This document shows positions 37,755 to 46,745 of a stretch of 64,000 bases of DNA, piece by piece. Source of the DNA: Aureimonas sp. AU20. Lineage in GTDB: Bacteria; Pseudomonadota; Alphaproteobacteria; Rhizobiales; Rhizobiaceae. Made by a program: the position numbers and the translations under genes. The notes below the pieces were generated by a model, which was given only the letters and a program-made list of their open reading frames with translations, searched no databases and was not told the origin of the DNA. Where the stretch lies: assembly GCF_001442755.1 (NCBI RefSeq), contig NZ_CP006367.1, forward strand, positions 1,364,001 through 1,428,000, written 5' to 3'. Every line of letters begins with the position of its first letter. Position 1 is the first letter of the stretch.

Positions 37755-37920
37755 TACGGGCTTGCGCGGCTCAAATCCAGAAGCCGCCGCATCACCGCCC
37801 TCTATCAACGGGCGACAGGGTTAATGCAAGGCCCGCCGGACCTCCCCCGGCGCAAATGCGGCGCAACCCTTGCTGGCGATGCCTCGTTGTGGTCACAATG
37901 CTTCGAGGAGGAACCCGACC

Positions 37921-38442
37921 ATGTCCGACACCGACAAGCCGCAGGACGCCGCGAACGCCGCTTTCGAAGGCGCGCGCAAGGCGTTCGACACGATGACCGA
38001 CCCCAAGGCCTTCCGCGACGCGCAGGCGGCCCTGGGAATGGACCCGTCCAAGATGACGGAAGCCTTTCGCTCCGCCACCGAACGCTCCATGGAGCAGTCG
38101 ATGGAAGCCTATGCCAGGATGAAGGCCGCCACCGAGGAGGCCTCGCGCACCCTGGAGGCCACGATCGAGAACGCCCATTCCGGCTCCCTCAACCTCACCA
38201 AGCGGGCGCTGGACGGCATGCGCACGCAGGCCGAGATGAACTTCACCCATCTCCAGAAGCTTGCCAGCGTTCGCTCGCTTTCGGAATTCATCGAACTCCA
38301 GACGAGCTTCTTCCGCCAGCAGGTCGATCTCGCGACGCGCCAGGCGCGCGACATTCAGAGCGCTTCGCAGTCCGCCGCGCGCGACGTGCTGCAGCCCGGT
38401 CGCGAAGCCGCCGAACGGGCGACCGGCAAGACCGAGTTCTAA
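37921..38442 (+). CDS. Phasin family protein
   Basis: A 173-residue, mostly alpha-helical protein of the phasin family, which coats polyhydroxyalkanoate granules. The central region SGSLNLTKRALDGMRTQAEM and SLSEFIELQTSFFRQQVDLA are typical. The ATG at 37921 has a strong AGGAGGAA. No PHA synthase is in the window, so granule association is inferred from family. It is divergent from the PAS kinase gene. The downstream stretch 38443-38584 holds a weak GCCACC/GGTGGC hairpin and then the tRNA. Confidence 0.85.
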   Translation: MSDTDKPQDAANAAFEGARKAFDTMTDPKAFRDAQAALGMDPSKMTEAFRSATERSMEQSMEAYARMKAATEEASRTLEATIENAHSGSLNLTKRALDGMRTQAEMNFTHLQKLASVRSLSEFIELQTSFFRQQVDLATRQARDIQSASQSAARDVLQPGREAAERATGKTEF

Positions 38443-38584
38443 AGCGAAGCCAGTTGCCACCGGGCAGGGGGTGGCTGAGTTCTTGGCCTCCCGCCGCTTC
38501 GAGGGACGGGTCTTTTTGGCCCGCCCCTCTTGCCATCCCAGCCGAAAGCTCGTATTGCCCACCCAGTCGTCGCGACAGCGATGC

Positions 38585-38661
38585 GCGGTTGTAGCTCAGT
38601 TGGTTAGAGCGTCGGATTGTGGCTCCGAAGGTCGGTGGTTCGAACCCACTCAACCGTACCA
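38585..38661 (+). tRNA. tRNA-His (anticodon GTG)
   Basis: A 77-base cloverleaf with an encoded CCA. The acceptor pairs GCGGTTG with CAACCGT (first pair G-U), the anticodon stem is TCGGA/TCCGA with loop TTGTGGC, and the T loop is TTCGAAC. The discriminator is A73, and position -1 is C, not G. Most bacteria have G-1 and C73 in tRNA-His; the A73, G-1-less form is a known trait of an alphaproteobacterial clade. Confidence 0.97.
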
Positions 38662-38836
38662 TTCTTCTCTACTACTAATTAATTCATGCTTGTCACCGAG
38701 TTCGCGCTAAGGCGATCGAGCCGTTGAGTCTGAGCAAGCTGACGCGCGTTTTGCTGTAAGGCGACCGATAGCCTTCCCGTCAGTCGGCTAAGACTCGCGC
38801 GCGGAACTTCGCTCGCCACCGTCCGTATTCCTTTTC

Positions 38837-38989
38837 ATGGCAGACAGCGAGAACGACGCGGCGAAGAGCGAGCGTGGGGAGAGCGTGTTCTCACCCGTGC
38901 CCGTGTGCATCATGATCGGAGGCGGGTTCGCCACGCTCATGATGCTGAAAAGCGCGTTCGACCTGATCCGGACCTATGGCGGGGTCTGA
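38837..38989 (+). CDS. Possible small protein with one hydrophobic segment
   Basis: A 50-codon frame starting ATG with a polar N-terminus (MADSENDAAKSERGES) and one hydrophobic stretch (PVCIMIGGGFATLMMLKSAF), so it could be a small membrane protein. There is no convincing Shine-Dalgarno and I recognise no family. It is the only candidate in the 585-base interval between the tRNA and the antiporter gene; the rest of that interval shows nothing I can support. Confidence 0.35.
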   Translation: MADSENDAAKSERGESVFSPVPVCIMIGGGFATLMMLKSAFDLIRTYGGV

Positions 38990-39246
38990 CGAGACGCCCG
39001 GGTGGGCGAGGGCTGCGCCCGCCTGGCAGGATTCATGAACTCGGGCCGTTGGTGGGGGTGATAGAGCCTGCTCCTCCACGGGCCTCACCGTCCGAACGCT
39101 CTCGCAGCTCTCCGCCCGCTTCCGATCGTTGACAAGCGCGACCCGCATCGGGCCTTTGCGAACCATGGCCCGGCCGATGCCGGACCATGGCGCGTCTGGC
39201 GTTGGCCACAGCGGTTCGGTCGCCCGGGCGCTTGCGGGAGAGGCTT

Positions 39247-40875
39247 TTGGAAACCGTCACGATCGCTCTCGTTCTGCTTCTGGCCGTGGTGGCGAGCGGG
39301 CTTCTGGCCCGCATCCTGCCGCTGCCCGTGCCCCGGCCTCTGTTCCAGATCGCGCTTGGAGCAGCGATCGGCCTGTTCGCCGATATCCGCGTGACGCTGG
39401 ATCCCGAGATTTTCTTTCTCCTCTTCCTGCCTCCGCTCCTGTTTCTCGACGGCTGGCGCATCCCGCCTGAGGAACTGGTGAAGGACCGCGCGATCATCGT
39501 GGAACTAGCGCTGGGGCTCGTGGTCGTGACGGTGACGGGCATGGGATTCTTCATCCATTGGATGATCCCCGCCGTGCCGCTGGCGGTCGCCTTCGCGCTC
39601 GCCGCCATCATCTCGCCGACCGATCCGATCGCCGTTTCGGCCATCGCGCGCCGCGTGCCCATCCCCAGGCGCATGCTCCATATCCTGGAGGGCGAATCGC
39701 TCCTGAACGACGCTTCCGGTCTTGTTTGCTTCCGCTTCGCCGTCGCGGCGGCGCTGACCGGCGCCTTCTCGCTGCGCGAGGCGCTTTTCAGCTTCGCCTG
39801 GGTGTCGGTGGCCGGGGTCGCCGTCGGCGTTCTCGTCACCTATGCCGTCACCCGCGTCAAGGACTGGATTTCCGACCGCTTCGGCGAGGACACGGGATCG
39901 CAGATCCTCATCAGCCTTCTCATTCCCTTCGGCTCCTATCTCCTGGCCGAGCATCTCGACGCCTCCGGCATCCTCGCGGCGGTTGCGGCGGGCCTCACCA
40001 TGAGCTTTGCCGAAACCTCCGGCCGGGCGCTGGCGACGACGCGCGTGCGCCGCTCCACGGTCTGGGACACGATCCAGTACACCGCCAACGGCATCATCTT
40101 CGTGCTGCTCGGCGAGCAACTTCCCGGTATCCTCGCCAGGGCGGCCGAAACGGTCGACATCACCGGCAATCGCGAGTCCTGGTGGCTGGTGCTCTATGTC
40201 GTCGCCATCACGGCCGGCCTGGCGGCGCTGCGGTTCGCCTGGGTCTGGCTGTCGCTGCGGCTGACCATCCTGCGCCGTCGCGGGCGCACGACCTCGCCGA
40301 GCTGGCGCATCGTCGCCGCCATGTCCTTTGCCGGCGTGCGCGGCGCGGTGACGCTTGCCGGCGTTCTGACCCTGCCGCTGACCCTTGCGGACGGAACGCC
40401 CTTTCCCGCGCGCGATCTTGCGATCTTTCTGGCGATGGGCGTTATCATCGCCTCGCTTCTGGCCGCGACCTTCGTTCTGCCGCTGCTTCTCAACGGGCTG
40501 GAGCTACCGCCCGAGCCCTCGCGTCAGGCCGAGGAGGATGCCGCGCGCATCGCCGCGGCCGAGGCCGCCATCGCCGAGATCGGTCGTTTCCTGCGCGCGG
40601 CGGGCGAGCGGGCGGGCGACACCGATCTCTATGTCGCCGCCGCGTCGGAGATCACCGAGCTTTATCGCCAGCGCATCGACCGGCGCTCGGGCGAGGGCGA
40701 CAACGCCGATATGGGCCTGCGCGCCGAGCGCATCGAACGCGAGATGCGCCTTGCCGCGCTCAAGGCAGAGCGTGCTGAGCTGTTCCGCAAGGTGCGCAGG
40801 CGCGAACTCGGCACGGAAACCGCGCGCAAGCTGGTGCGCGAGATCGACATTCTGGAAACCCGCTACGCCGGCTGA
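39247..40875 (+). CDS. CPA1 family sodium/proton antiporter
   Basis: A 542-residue inner-membrane antiporter exchanging Na+ (or K+) for H+. It has about twelve helices, with the ion-binding motifs IISPTDPIAVSA and GESLLNDASG of the electroneutral ND branch, plus FAGVRGAVTLAG. The C-terminal ~130 residues form a charged, helical cytoplasmic domain. A TTG start at 39247 was chosen over the ATG at 39187: family members begin right here (ETVTIALVLLLAVV) and GGGAGAGG lies just upstream. Possible roles are pH and salt balance. Confidence 0.88.
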   Translation: METVTIALVLLLAVVASGLLARILPLPVPRPLFQIALGAAIGLFADIRVTLDPEIFFLLFLPPLLFLDGWRIPPEELVKDRAIIVELALGLVVVTVTGMGFFIHWMIPAVPLAVAFALAAIISPTDPIAVSAIARRVPIPRRMLHILEGESLLNDASGLVCFRFAVAAALTGAFSLREALFSFAWVSVAGVAVGVLVTYAVTRVKDWISDRFGEDTGSQILISLLIPFGSYLLAEHLDASGILAAVAAGLTMSFAETSGRALATTRVRRSTVWDTIQYTANGIIFVLLGEQLPGILARAAETVDITGNRESWWLVLYVVAITAGLAALRFAWVWLSLRLTILRRRGRTTSPSWRIVAAMSFAGVRGAVTLAGVLTLPLTLADGTPFPARDLAIFLAMGVIIASLLAATFVLPLLLNGLELPPEPSRQAEEDAARIAAAEAAIAEIGRFLRAAGERAGDTDLYVAAASEITELYRQRIDRRSGEGDNADMGLRAERIEREMRLAALKAERAELFRKVRRRELGTETARKLVREIDILETRYAG

Positions 40876-40918
40876 GCGACGACGCTTCGCTCTGCTCCGA
40901 TCCACTAACCCTGCGTGG

Positions 40919-42511
40919 TCAGAACAGGTCGCCCTGGTTTTCCTCGATCTGCTCGCGCTTGGCCCGCTTGGCGCCGCGCGCCGGGCGGGCCGTGGGCACG
41001 GCGTCCGCGTCGGGCGCGGCGGCGATGGCGGCGCGGCGGTGGCCGCGCGCGAACTCGATCTCGAAGCTCGAACCGGGCACCAGATCCTCGGCGCGGGTGA
41101 TCGGCACGTCGTTCTCGCCGCGAATGATGGCGTAGCCGCGCTCCAGCACCTGGCGCGGGTCGAGGCTGGAGGCGACACGCCAGGCGCCGGCCAGCGCCGC
41201 GCGCCGCTGCGCCTGCCGGGTGGCGAAGGCGCGGTCGAGCCGGTCGGAGGCGGTGATGAGGCGATGGCGCGCCTCGGCGCCGCGCTGCGTCACCACATGC
41301 GGGCGCAGGGCCGCGCCCAGGCGCTCCAGCGTATGGCGCTGCTGGCGCAGGGCGGTGTCGAGCCGGTGCACCAGGGCGGAGTCGAGATGGCGCAGGTCCG
41401 CCCGCTTGTCGCGGATCGCACCTTGGAGGCGCGAGGGCGAAAGCTGCAGCCCGGCCTCGGCCAAGCGCCGGCGACGTTCGCCGAGGCCTAGGCGCTGGTT
41501 GCGCTCCAGCGCGCTGTCGGCCTCGTCCAGGCGTCGGCGCGGCAGGGCCAGCAACATGTCGGGCGAGGGCAGGGCGCGGGCGAGATTGGCGACCGCGCGC
41601 CGCTCGGCCTGCAGTGTGCGCGAGATGGCCGCGCCGCTGCGCGCCTCGATCGCGGCCAGCACCGCCAGAAGCTCGGCCCGCACCGGAACCGCCATTTCGG
41701 CCGCGCCGGTGGGCGTCGGCGCGCGCCGATCCGCCGCGTGGTCGATCAAGGTCCAGTCGGTCTCGTGGCCGACCGCCGAGATCAGCGGAATGGCGGACTC
41801 GGCCACGGCCCGCACCACCGCCTCGTCGTTGAAGCCCCAGAGGTCTTCCAGGCTGCCGCCGCCGCGCGCGACGATCAGGAGGTCCGGGCGCGGAATCTTG
41901 CCGCCGTCCGGCAAAGCGTTGAAGCCGGCGATCGCCGCCGCGACCTCGGCCGCCGAGGTCTCGCCCTGCACCCGCACCGGCCAGACCAGGACATGGAGCG
42001 GGAAGCGGTCGGCGATGCGATGCCGGATATCACGGATCACCGCGCCGGTCGGCGAGGTGACGACGCCGATGACGCGCGGCAGGAAGGGCAGCGCGCGCTT
42101 GCGATCGGTGGCGAAGAGCCCCTCGGCCTCGAGCTTCAGCCGCCGCTCGTTGAGCAACGCCATCAGCGCGCCCGCGCCTGCCGGCTCCATCGCCTCGATG
42201 ACGATCTGGTATTTGGACGAGCCGGGGAAGGTGGTCAGCTTGCCGGTGGCGATGACCTCCAGCCCTTCCTCGGGCTTGAAGGCGAGCTTGCCGAAGGAGC
42301 CGCGCCAGACCACGGCCTCCAGCCGGGCCTTGTCGTCCTTCAGCGCGAAATAGGCGTGGCCGGAGGAGTGCGGGCCGCGATAGCCCGAAATCTCGCCGCG
42401 CACCCGCACATGGCCGAACGCGTCTTCCACCGTGCGCTTGAGCGCGCCGGAGAGTTCCGAGACGGAATATTCCGCCACATTGCTGGCGGCCGCTTCCATG
42501 AGATCGCTCAT
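40919..42511 (-). CDS. xseA: Exodeoxyribonuclease VII large subunit
   Basis: The large catalytic subunit of exonuclease VII, 530 residues, acting on single-stranded DNA. It starts with the OB-fold ([20 protein letters not shown]) and continues through [31 protein letters not shown] and [20 protein letters not shown], the conserved catalytic core. A coiled-coil region and a charged C-terminal tail follow. Its ATG is only two bases downstream of the stop of the LysR gene, so the pair is probably cotranscribed. The small subunit gene xseB is not in the window. Confidence 0.95.
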   Translation of the reverse strand: MSDLMEAAASNVAEYSVSELSGALKRTVEDAFGHVRVRGEISGYRGPHSSGHAYFALKDDKARLEAVVWRGSFGKLAFKPEEGLEVIATGKLTTFPGSSKYQIVIEAMEPAGAGALMALLNERRLKLEAEGLFATDRKRALPFLPRVIGVVTSPTGAVIRDIRHRIADRFPLHVLVWPVRVQGETSAAEVAAAIAGFNALPDGGKIPRPDLLIVARGGGSLEDLWGFNDEAVVRAVAESAIPLISAVGHETDWTLIDHAADRRAPTPTGAAEMAVPVRAELLAVLAAIEARSGAAISRTLQAERRAVANLARALPSPDMLLALPRRRLDEADSALERNQRLGLGERRRRLAEAGLQLSPSRLQGAIRDKRADLRHLDSALVHRLDTALRQQRHTLERLGAALRPHVVTQRGAEARHRLITASDRLDRAFATRQAQRRAALAGAWRVASSLDPRQVLERGYAIIRGENDVPITRAEDLVPGSSFEIEFARGHRRAAIAAAPDADAVPTARPARGAKRAKREQIEENQGDLF

Positions 42512-42513
42512 GC

Positions 42514-43467
42514 CTACCAGCCCGCGACGCCGACGCCTGGCCGAAGCCGCTGGCTGCGGATCATCCGCGTTTCCGGCAGCCGGGAATTGATCTGCGGGGG
42601 AACGGAGGGCGCCAGATTCTGCAGGCTTTCGCGGATGTGGATCACCAGCGCGTCGATCACCGGCGAGTCGGTGTTGCGCCCGCGCATGACGGCGATCTGC
42701 GCGTCATCGAGCCGGGGAAAGCCTTCCGCGTCGCTGAGAACCCGCATGCCCGGCCGCAGCGCGCATTCCGGCAGGACGCTGACGGCAAGGCCCGCCAGGA
42801 CGGCCGAGGTGACGATCTGCGCCGACCAGGAGGTGAAGAGAATGCGATGGGCGCGGCCGACGCTGTTCAAGGCGTCGACCCCCTGCTTGCGCCAGGCGCA
42901 GTCCGTGCGGCCGATGGCGAGCGGCAGGATCGGCTCTTCGTGGACGCTGTGCGCGGCGGAGGTGACGAAATGCAGCGGCTCGGTGCGCACGATCTCCGAC
43001 CAGGCATGGGTCTTGGACGGGCAGACCAGCGCCACGTCGAGATGGCCCTTGTCCACATGTTCGATGAGGCTCGACGTCGTCTCGCAGGCGATCTGGAGTT
43101 CGACGCGCGGGTTGGAGCGCACGAATCGCGCCATGATCTCGGGCAGGAAGCGCTCGGCATAGTCGTCCGGGAGGCCGATCCGCACATGACCCTCGATGGT
43201 CTGCTCGTCGAAGGCCGACAGGGTTTCCTGGCTGAGCGAGAGCATCCTCCTCGCATAGGAGAGGAGCCGGCCGCCCGCCTCCGTCAGCTTCACCGTTCGG
43301 CCCGAACGCTCGAACAGGTCCGTGCCCAGGCGCTCTTCCAGCCGGCGCACCTGCATGGAAACGGCGGACTGCGTCTTGAACACTTCCTCGGCCGCGCGGG
43401 TGAAACTGCCCGTGTCGACGATGGCGAGGAAGGTGCGGAGCTGGTCGAGGTCGAGGGGCGTGGCCAC
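42514..43467 (-). CDS. LysR-type regulator, LsrB/VtlR-like
   Basis: A 317-residue LysR-type transcription factor. The N-terminal winged helix is [20 protein letters not shown] with [18 protein letters not shown] as the recognition helix, followed by an effector domain beginning [20 protein letters not shown]. This wording is close to rhizobial LsrB and Brucella VtlR. A GTG at 43465-43467 with AGGTGA upstream fits the family start; a longer frame reaches 43530. It is divergent from a DUF1127 gene, and VtlR of Brucella is known to activate small DUF1127 genes, so control of the neighbour is a reasonable inference. It leads into xseA. Confidence 0.87.
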   Translation of the reverse strand: MATPLDLDQLRTFLAIVDTGSFTRAAEEVFKTQSAVSMQVRRLEERLGTDLFERSGRTVKLTEAGGRLLSYARRMLSLSQETLSAFDEQTIEGHVRIGLPDDYAERFLPEIMARFVRSNPRVELQIACETTSSLIEHVDKGHLDVALVCPSKTHAWSEIVRTEPLHFVTSAAHSVHEEPILPLAIGRTDCAWRKQGVDALNSVGRAHRILFTSWSAQIVTSAVLAGLAVSVLPECALRPGMRVLSDAEGFPRLDDAQIAVMRGRNTDSPVIDALVIHIRESLQNLAPSVPPQINSRLPETRMIRSQRLRPGVGVAGW

Positions 43468-43722
43468 GGCTTCACCTATAATGATCGGTGATGATGGGCA
43501 TAAGAAACATTCGTTGGTCTGATCCGTCAAGCCGGACTATCTCCATCCTCGACAGCCAGAGACGAGACCGCGAAATCGGGTGGCGCGAGCCTTCGACGGA
43601 GTGGACACTTGGCCGGCTACGCAGCCGGCACGGTGCTTGCAAACGCGCGAACGACCCCGTTCGAGCGAGCGCTCCCGCTTTGCCTGTCGACCTGAAAATG
43701 GCTTCCCAAGAGAGATCCTGCC

Positions 43723-43986
43723 ATGACGCTTGCATCGAAGACCCCCGTTCCCTCCGTGGACGGTCTCGCCCAGTCGGTCCGCACCGGCTTCCTCGCGCTC
43801 GCGGCGATCGTCCGCACGATCCGCAATCGCCGGGCCGCCTACCGGATGTCGGAACTGCCCGACTATCTCCTGAACGATATCGGTTTGAAGCGCGACGACG
43901 TCCACGAGGCGCTCCATGCCGACTGGCGCGAAGACCCGACCTATCGGCTGGCCATCAGGGCAGGACAGCGGCGCCGCTCGCTTTGA
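43723..43986 (+). CDS. DUF1127 domain protein
   Basis: An 87-residue protein with a DUF1127 core: RNRRAAYRMSELPDYLLND followed by IGLKRDDV. Short DUF1127 proteins in Agrobacterium and Brucella are RNA-related or stress/sugar-linked regulators of phosphate and carbon metabolism; this one is longer than the 45-50-residue class because of extra N-terminal and C-terminal segments. It is basic and lacks membrane segments. A moderate Shine-Dalgarno (AGAGAG) lies upstream. The 255-base gap to the divergent LysR gene is a shared regulatory region with an AT-rich patch at 43470-43530. A strong terminator follows at 44038. Confidence 0.85.
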   Translation: MTLASKTPVPSVDGLAQSVRTGFLALAAIVRTIRNRRAAYRMSELPDYLLNDIGLKRDDVHEALHADWREDPTYRLAIRAGQRRRSL

Positions 43987-44037
43987 GGCGGCCGGAATGA
44001 AAAAGACCGGACCGACAGAACCCGGACTGCGAATGAG

Positions 44038-44074
44038 AAAAGACCCGCCGCGAAGCGATCGCAGCGGGTCTTTT
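44038..44074 (+). terminator. Intrinsic terminator after the DUF1127 gene
   Basis: Perfect 11-bp stem AAAAGACCCGC / GCGGGTCTTTT with a 15-base loop and T-rich end, 51 bases after the stop. It closes the DUF1127 transcript before the MITE-like element. Confidence 0.9.
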
Positions 44075-44106
44075 CTGTTGTGGGAGAGGGAAGGCGCGCC
44101 GGCTTA

Positions 44107-44267
44107 GAGCCTATTTGGAAACTCGGGCGGGTCGGTCCGTCGGTGCTTTTCCGCCATCGCTTCGTTGCCAATCCTCGCCGATGCCGCCGGCATCGACTGC
44201 GTTTGGCGCCTCGCGACGCCAAAAAATCCCTCGCCGGCCCTCCGCCGCCGAATTTCCAAACAAGCTC
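44107..44267. mobile_element. MITE-like element with terminal inverted repeats and TTA target duplication
   Basis: A 161-bp segment bounded by imperfect 18-bp terminal inverted repeats, GAGCCTATTTGGAAACTC on the left and (reverse strand) GAGCTTGTTTGGAAATTC on the right. It is flanked by TTA on both sides (44104-44106 and 44268-44270). No open frame of transposase size fits. Inside are a 17-base palindrome centred at 44187 (CGATGCCG C CGGCATCG) and a TTTGGCG/CGCCAAA hairpin (44202-44223). The ends resemble those of IS5-family (IS427-type) elements, from memory. The right TTA is the stop codon of the adjoining gene. Confidence 0.7.
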
Positions 44268-45578
44268 TTAGAGTTCGTCGCGCGCAGGCTCCAGCTCGCC
44301 GAGCTGCGAGGCCATGATCTTGTCCACCCGGCGACCGTCGAGATCCACCACCTCGAAGCGCCAGTTTCCGTATTGAATGAACTCGCCGACCTCGGGAATA
44401 TGGCCGAACTGGTCGAGGATGAAGCCGGCCAGCGTCTCGTAGTCGCGCTCCTTGGGCAGGCTGCCCGCACCCAGGCGCCGTTCGACATCATCGATCGGAA
44501 TGCCGGCGTCGATGAGGTAGGACCCGTCCTCCCGCTGGACCACGGAATAGTCCTCTTCGGCGCCCTCCGGCATGGAGCCGGCGATCGAGGCGAGAATGTC
44601 GGTCGGCGTCACCACGCCTTCGAACGAGCCGTACTCGTCGATCACAATCGCCATGTGGATGTTGACGGAGCGGAAGCGGTCGAGAAGCTTCAGGACCGGC
44701 ATGGTCTCGTTGACATAGAGCGGCTCGCGCACGGCGGCCTTCACGTCCACCGTGCCGGTGCGGCGATACTGCTCCAGAAGATCCTTGGCCTGCACGACGC
44801 CGACGAGATCGTCCACGTCCTCCTTGGCGACGGGAAAGCGCGAGTGACCGCTGGCGTTGATCTCGTCGAGAATGGCGTTCGGCTCGTCGGCGAGCGAGAT
44901 CCAGGCCACGTCCGGGCGCGGCACCATGATGGAGCGCACGTTGCGGTCGGCGATGCGCAGGACGCCTTCCAGCATCTCACGCTCCTTTTCCTCGAACACG
45001 CCCGATTCCGTGCCCTCGGCGATCATCGCCTTCACTTCCTCTTCCGTCACCGAGTTCTCGCTGACGGCGCTGGCGCCGACGAGCTTGCTGACGGTTTCGG
45101 TGGAGAAGCGCAGGAACCAGACGATCGGCGCGCCGATCAGCGCGATCAGGCGCATGGAGGGCGCGACGAAGGCGGCGATCGACTCGGCATGGGCGAGCGC
45201 GAAGCGCTTGGGAACCAACTCGCCCAGGATCAGCGAGAAATAGGTGATGAGCACGACCACCAGCACGAAGGCGATCGTGTCGGCATAGACGCTGATGAGG
45301 GGGATGCCGACCAGGATCTCGGCCACCGGCGTCGAGAAAGCCGAGGCGCCGAACGCGCCCGCGAAGATGCCGACCAGGGTAATGCCGACCTGGACCGTGG
45401 ACAGGAAGCCGGTGGGATCGTCCACCAGCTTGAGCGCGGCGGTCGCTCCTCTGCTGCCATTTTGCGCCATCTGCTGAAGCCGGATTCGCCGGGCCGAAAC
45501 CATGGCCAGTTCCGACATTGCAAAGAATCCGTTGAGGACAATCAAGAAAACGACGATCAGAAGATTGACGATCAGCAT
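44268..45578 (-). CDS. CNNM/CBS domain protein (HlyC/CorC family)
   Basis: A 436-residue inner-membrane protein. Four N-terminal helices form the CNNM (DUF21) domain (VNLLIVVFLIVLNGFFAMSE), followed by two CBS motifs (around MVPRPDVAWISL and IVIDEYGSFEGVVTPTDILA) and a C-terminal CorC/HlyC domain (YLIDAGIPIDDVERRL). Such proteins are linked to Mg2+ or Co2+ efflux and homeostasis; the old name hemolysin is not a functional claim. Its stop codon TAA (44268-44270) coincides with the target duplication of the neighbouring MITE-like element, yet the protein length is normal. Confidence 0.9.
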   Translation of the reverse strand: MLIVNLLIVVFLIVLNGFFAMSELAMVSARRIRLQQMAQNGSRGATAALKLVDDPTGFLSTVQVGITLVGIFAGAFGASAFSTPVAEILVGIPLISVYADTIAFVLVVVLITYFSLILGELVPKRFALAHAESIAAFVAPSMRLIALIGAPIVWFLRFSTETVSKLVGASAVSENSVTEEEVKAMIAEGTESGVFEEKEREMLEGVLRIADRNVRSIMVPRPDVAWISLADEPNAILDEINASGHSRFPVAKEDVDDLVGVVQAKDLLEQYRRTGTVDVKAAVREPLYVNETMPVLKLLDRFRSVNIHMAIVIDEYGSFEGVVTPTDILASIAGSMPEGAEEDYSVVQREDGSYLIDAGIPIDDVERRLGAGSLPKERDYETLAGFILDQFGHIPEVGEFIQYGNWRFEVVDLDGRRVDKIMASQLGELEPARDEL

Positions 45579-45700
45579 CCGGTATCCGTGAAAGCCGCTG
45601 CGGCTTCCCGTTGAACATGCCGGGAGTATAGGGGGCGGGACGGTTCCGATCCAATAGATCGCAGCAAAACTTTTGCCGGACCGGCGCCGATGCTGTGGCG

Positions 45701-45722
45701 CGGGCCGCGCGAGGGCGGCCCG
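45701..45722. other. Hairpin between two genes
   Basis: Perfect 8-bp stem CGGGCCGC / GCGGCCCG with a 6-base loop, 12 bases beyond the stop of the DUF937-like gene (minus strand). No T run, so a Rho-independent terminator is not certain. Confidence 0.35.
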
Positions 45723-45734
45723 CCTGGCTTGGAA

Positions 45735-46574
45735 TCAGGCGTTCGGCTCGGCCTTGCGGTCGAACAAGGCGGCCATCGAGGTGAAGTAGTCGGCCTGCAT
45801 CGATTGCGCATTCGTGATCATGTCGAGAACGGGATCGCGCCGCGGCTGGCGCGAATCGGCGGGCGTGGGGCGCGGCGCCGGGCTCGGCGGCGCGAAGGCC
45901 TTGGTCATGGCGCCCATCATGCCGAACGGATCGAACGGGAAGGCGGCCGGCGCGCCGGTCCCGGCCTGCGGGCCCTGCGGTGCCCAAGGGAAGGTTGTGC
46001 GCCAGGCGTCGGAGAACAGGGCCATCATGGCGGCGGGCGTGCCGGGCGCGGCAGACGCGGCGCCCCCGCCCGAGGGGCGATGGAAGGCCTCCACGGCATT
46101 GGCGGAGCGGCGCATGGTCTCGGCCAGCGCCTGGCCGGCCGGGTCGGTCGCGTAGCCCTTCGGCCAGTTGGCGGCACCGGCCGCCATGGTCTGCAGCGCC
46201 GCGCCGAAGACCATGGCACCAAAGGGCGCCATCATCTGCTGCAGCGTATCGGGTGCTTGGCCGGTGAGGAGCGAGGCGTTGCGCGCGATCGCGGCCGTCA
46301 GGTCCGGCCCGAAGAGCGAGCGCGTCACCAGTTCGCCCGCCGGCCCGGTCAGGAAACTGCCGGCGCCGAAGCCGCCCATGGCGCCGAAGCGCTCGGCGAG
46401 ATCCGACCAGCTCTTGGGGTCGATCATGGCGCGCTGCATCCCCAGGATATAGGCGGGCACCAGCGCGTCCGTCGTGGCGCGCATTTCCTCGGGACTCAGC
46501 CGAAACTGAAGCGCGAGCTTGTCCGCCGCCTCGCCCGCGCCGGCGACCTTCAGCCAGTCGAAGAAATCCGTCAT
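45735..46574 (-). CDS. Hypothetical protein, DUF937-like
   Basis: A 279-residue protein of unknown function. The N-terminal half (MTDFFDWLKVAGAGEAADKL, then ADKLALQFRLSPEEMRATTD) and the Gly/Ala/Met-rich middle (FGAMGGFGAGSFLTGPAGEL) resemble the DUF937 group, though I hold this loosely. The C-terminal third is rich in Ala and Pro and ends in a short helix with MQADYFTSMAALFD, reminiscent of granule-associated helices but not diagnostic. No signal peptide. The ATG at 46572-46574 has GGAGG upstream. Confidence 0.65.
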   Translation of the reverse strand: MTDFFDWLKVAGAGEAADKLALQFRLSPEEMRATTDALVPAYILGMQRAMIDPKSWSDLAERFGAMGGFGAGSFLTGPAGELVTRSLFGPDLTAAIARNASLLTGQAPDTLQQMMAPFGAMVFGAALQTMAAGAANWPKGYATDPAGQALAETMRRSANAVEAFHRPSGGGAASAAPGTPAAMMALFSDAWRTTFPWAPQGPQAGTGAPAAFPFDPFGMMGAMTKAFAPPSPAPRPTPADSRQPRRDPVLDMITNAQSMQADYFTSMAALFDRKAEPNA

Positions 46575-46745
46575 CCCGCCTCCATCGCGCGCCGGGCCGA
46601 CAGGCGGCCGGCGCGACGCTCTACCGTCCCTCGCGTCAGGAGCATCGCCGCACGACGCCGCCACGAGCGGAACGAAGCGCCACCCTGCGGTCTTCCCACG
46701 GGCTTGGGAAGGGGGCAGCGGTGCGACGGGTCTGTTTTTCGGGAG

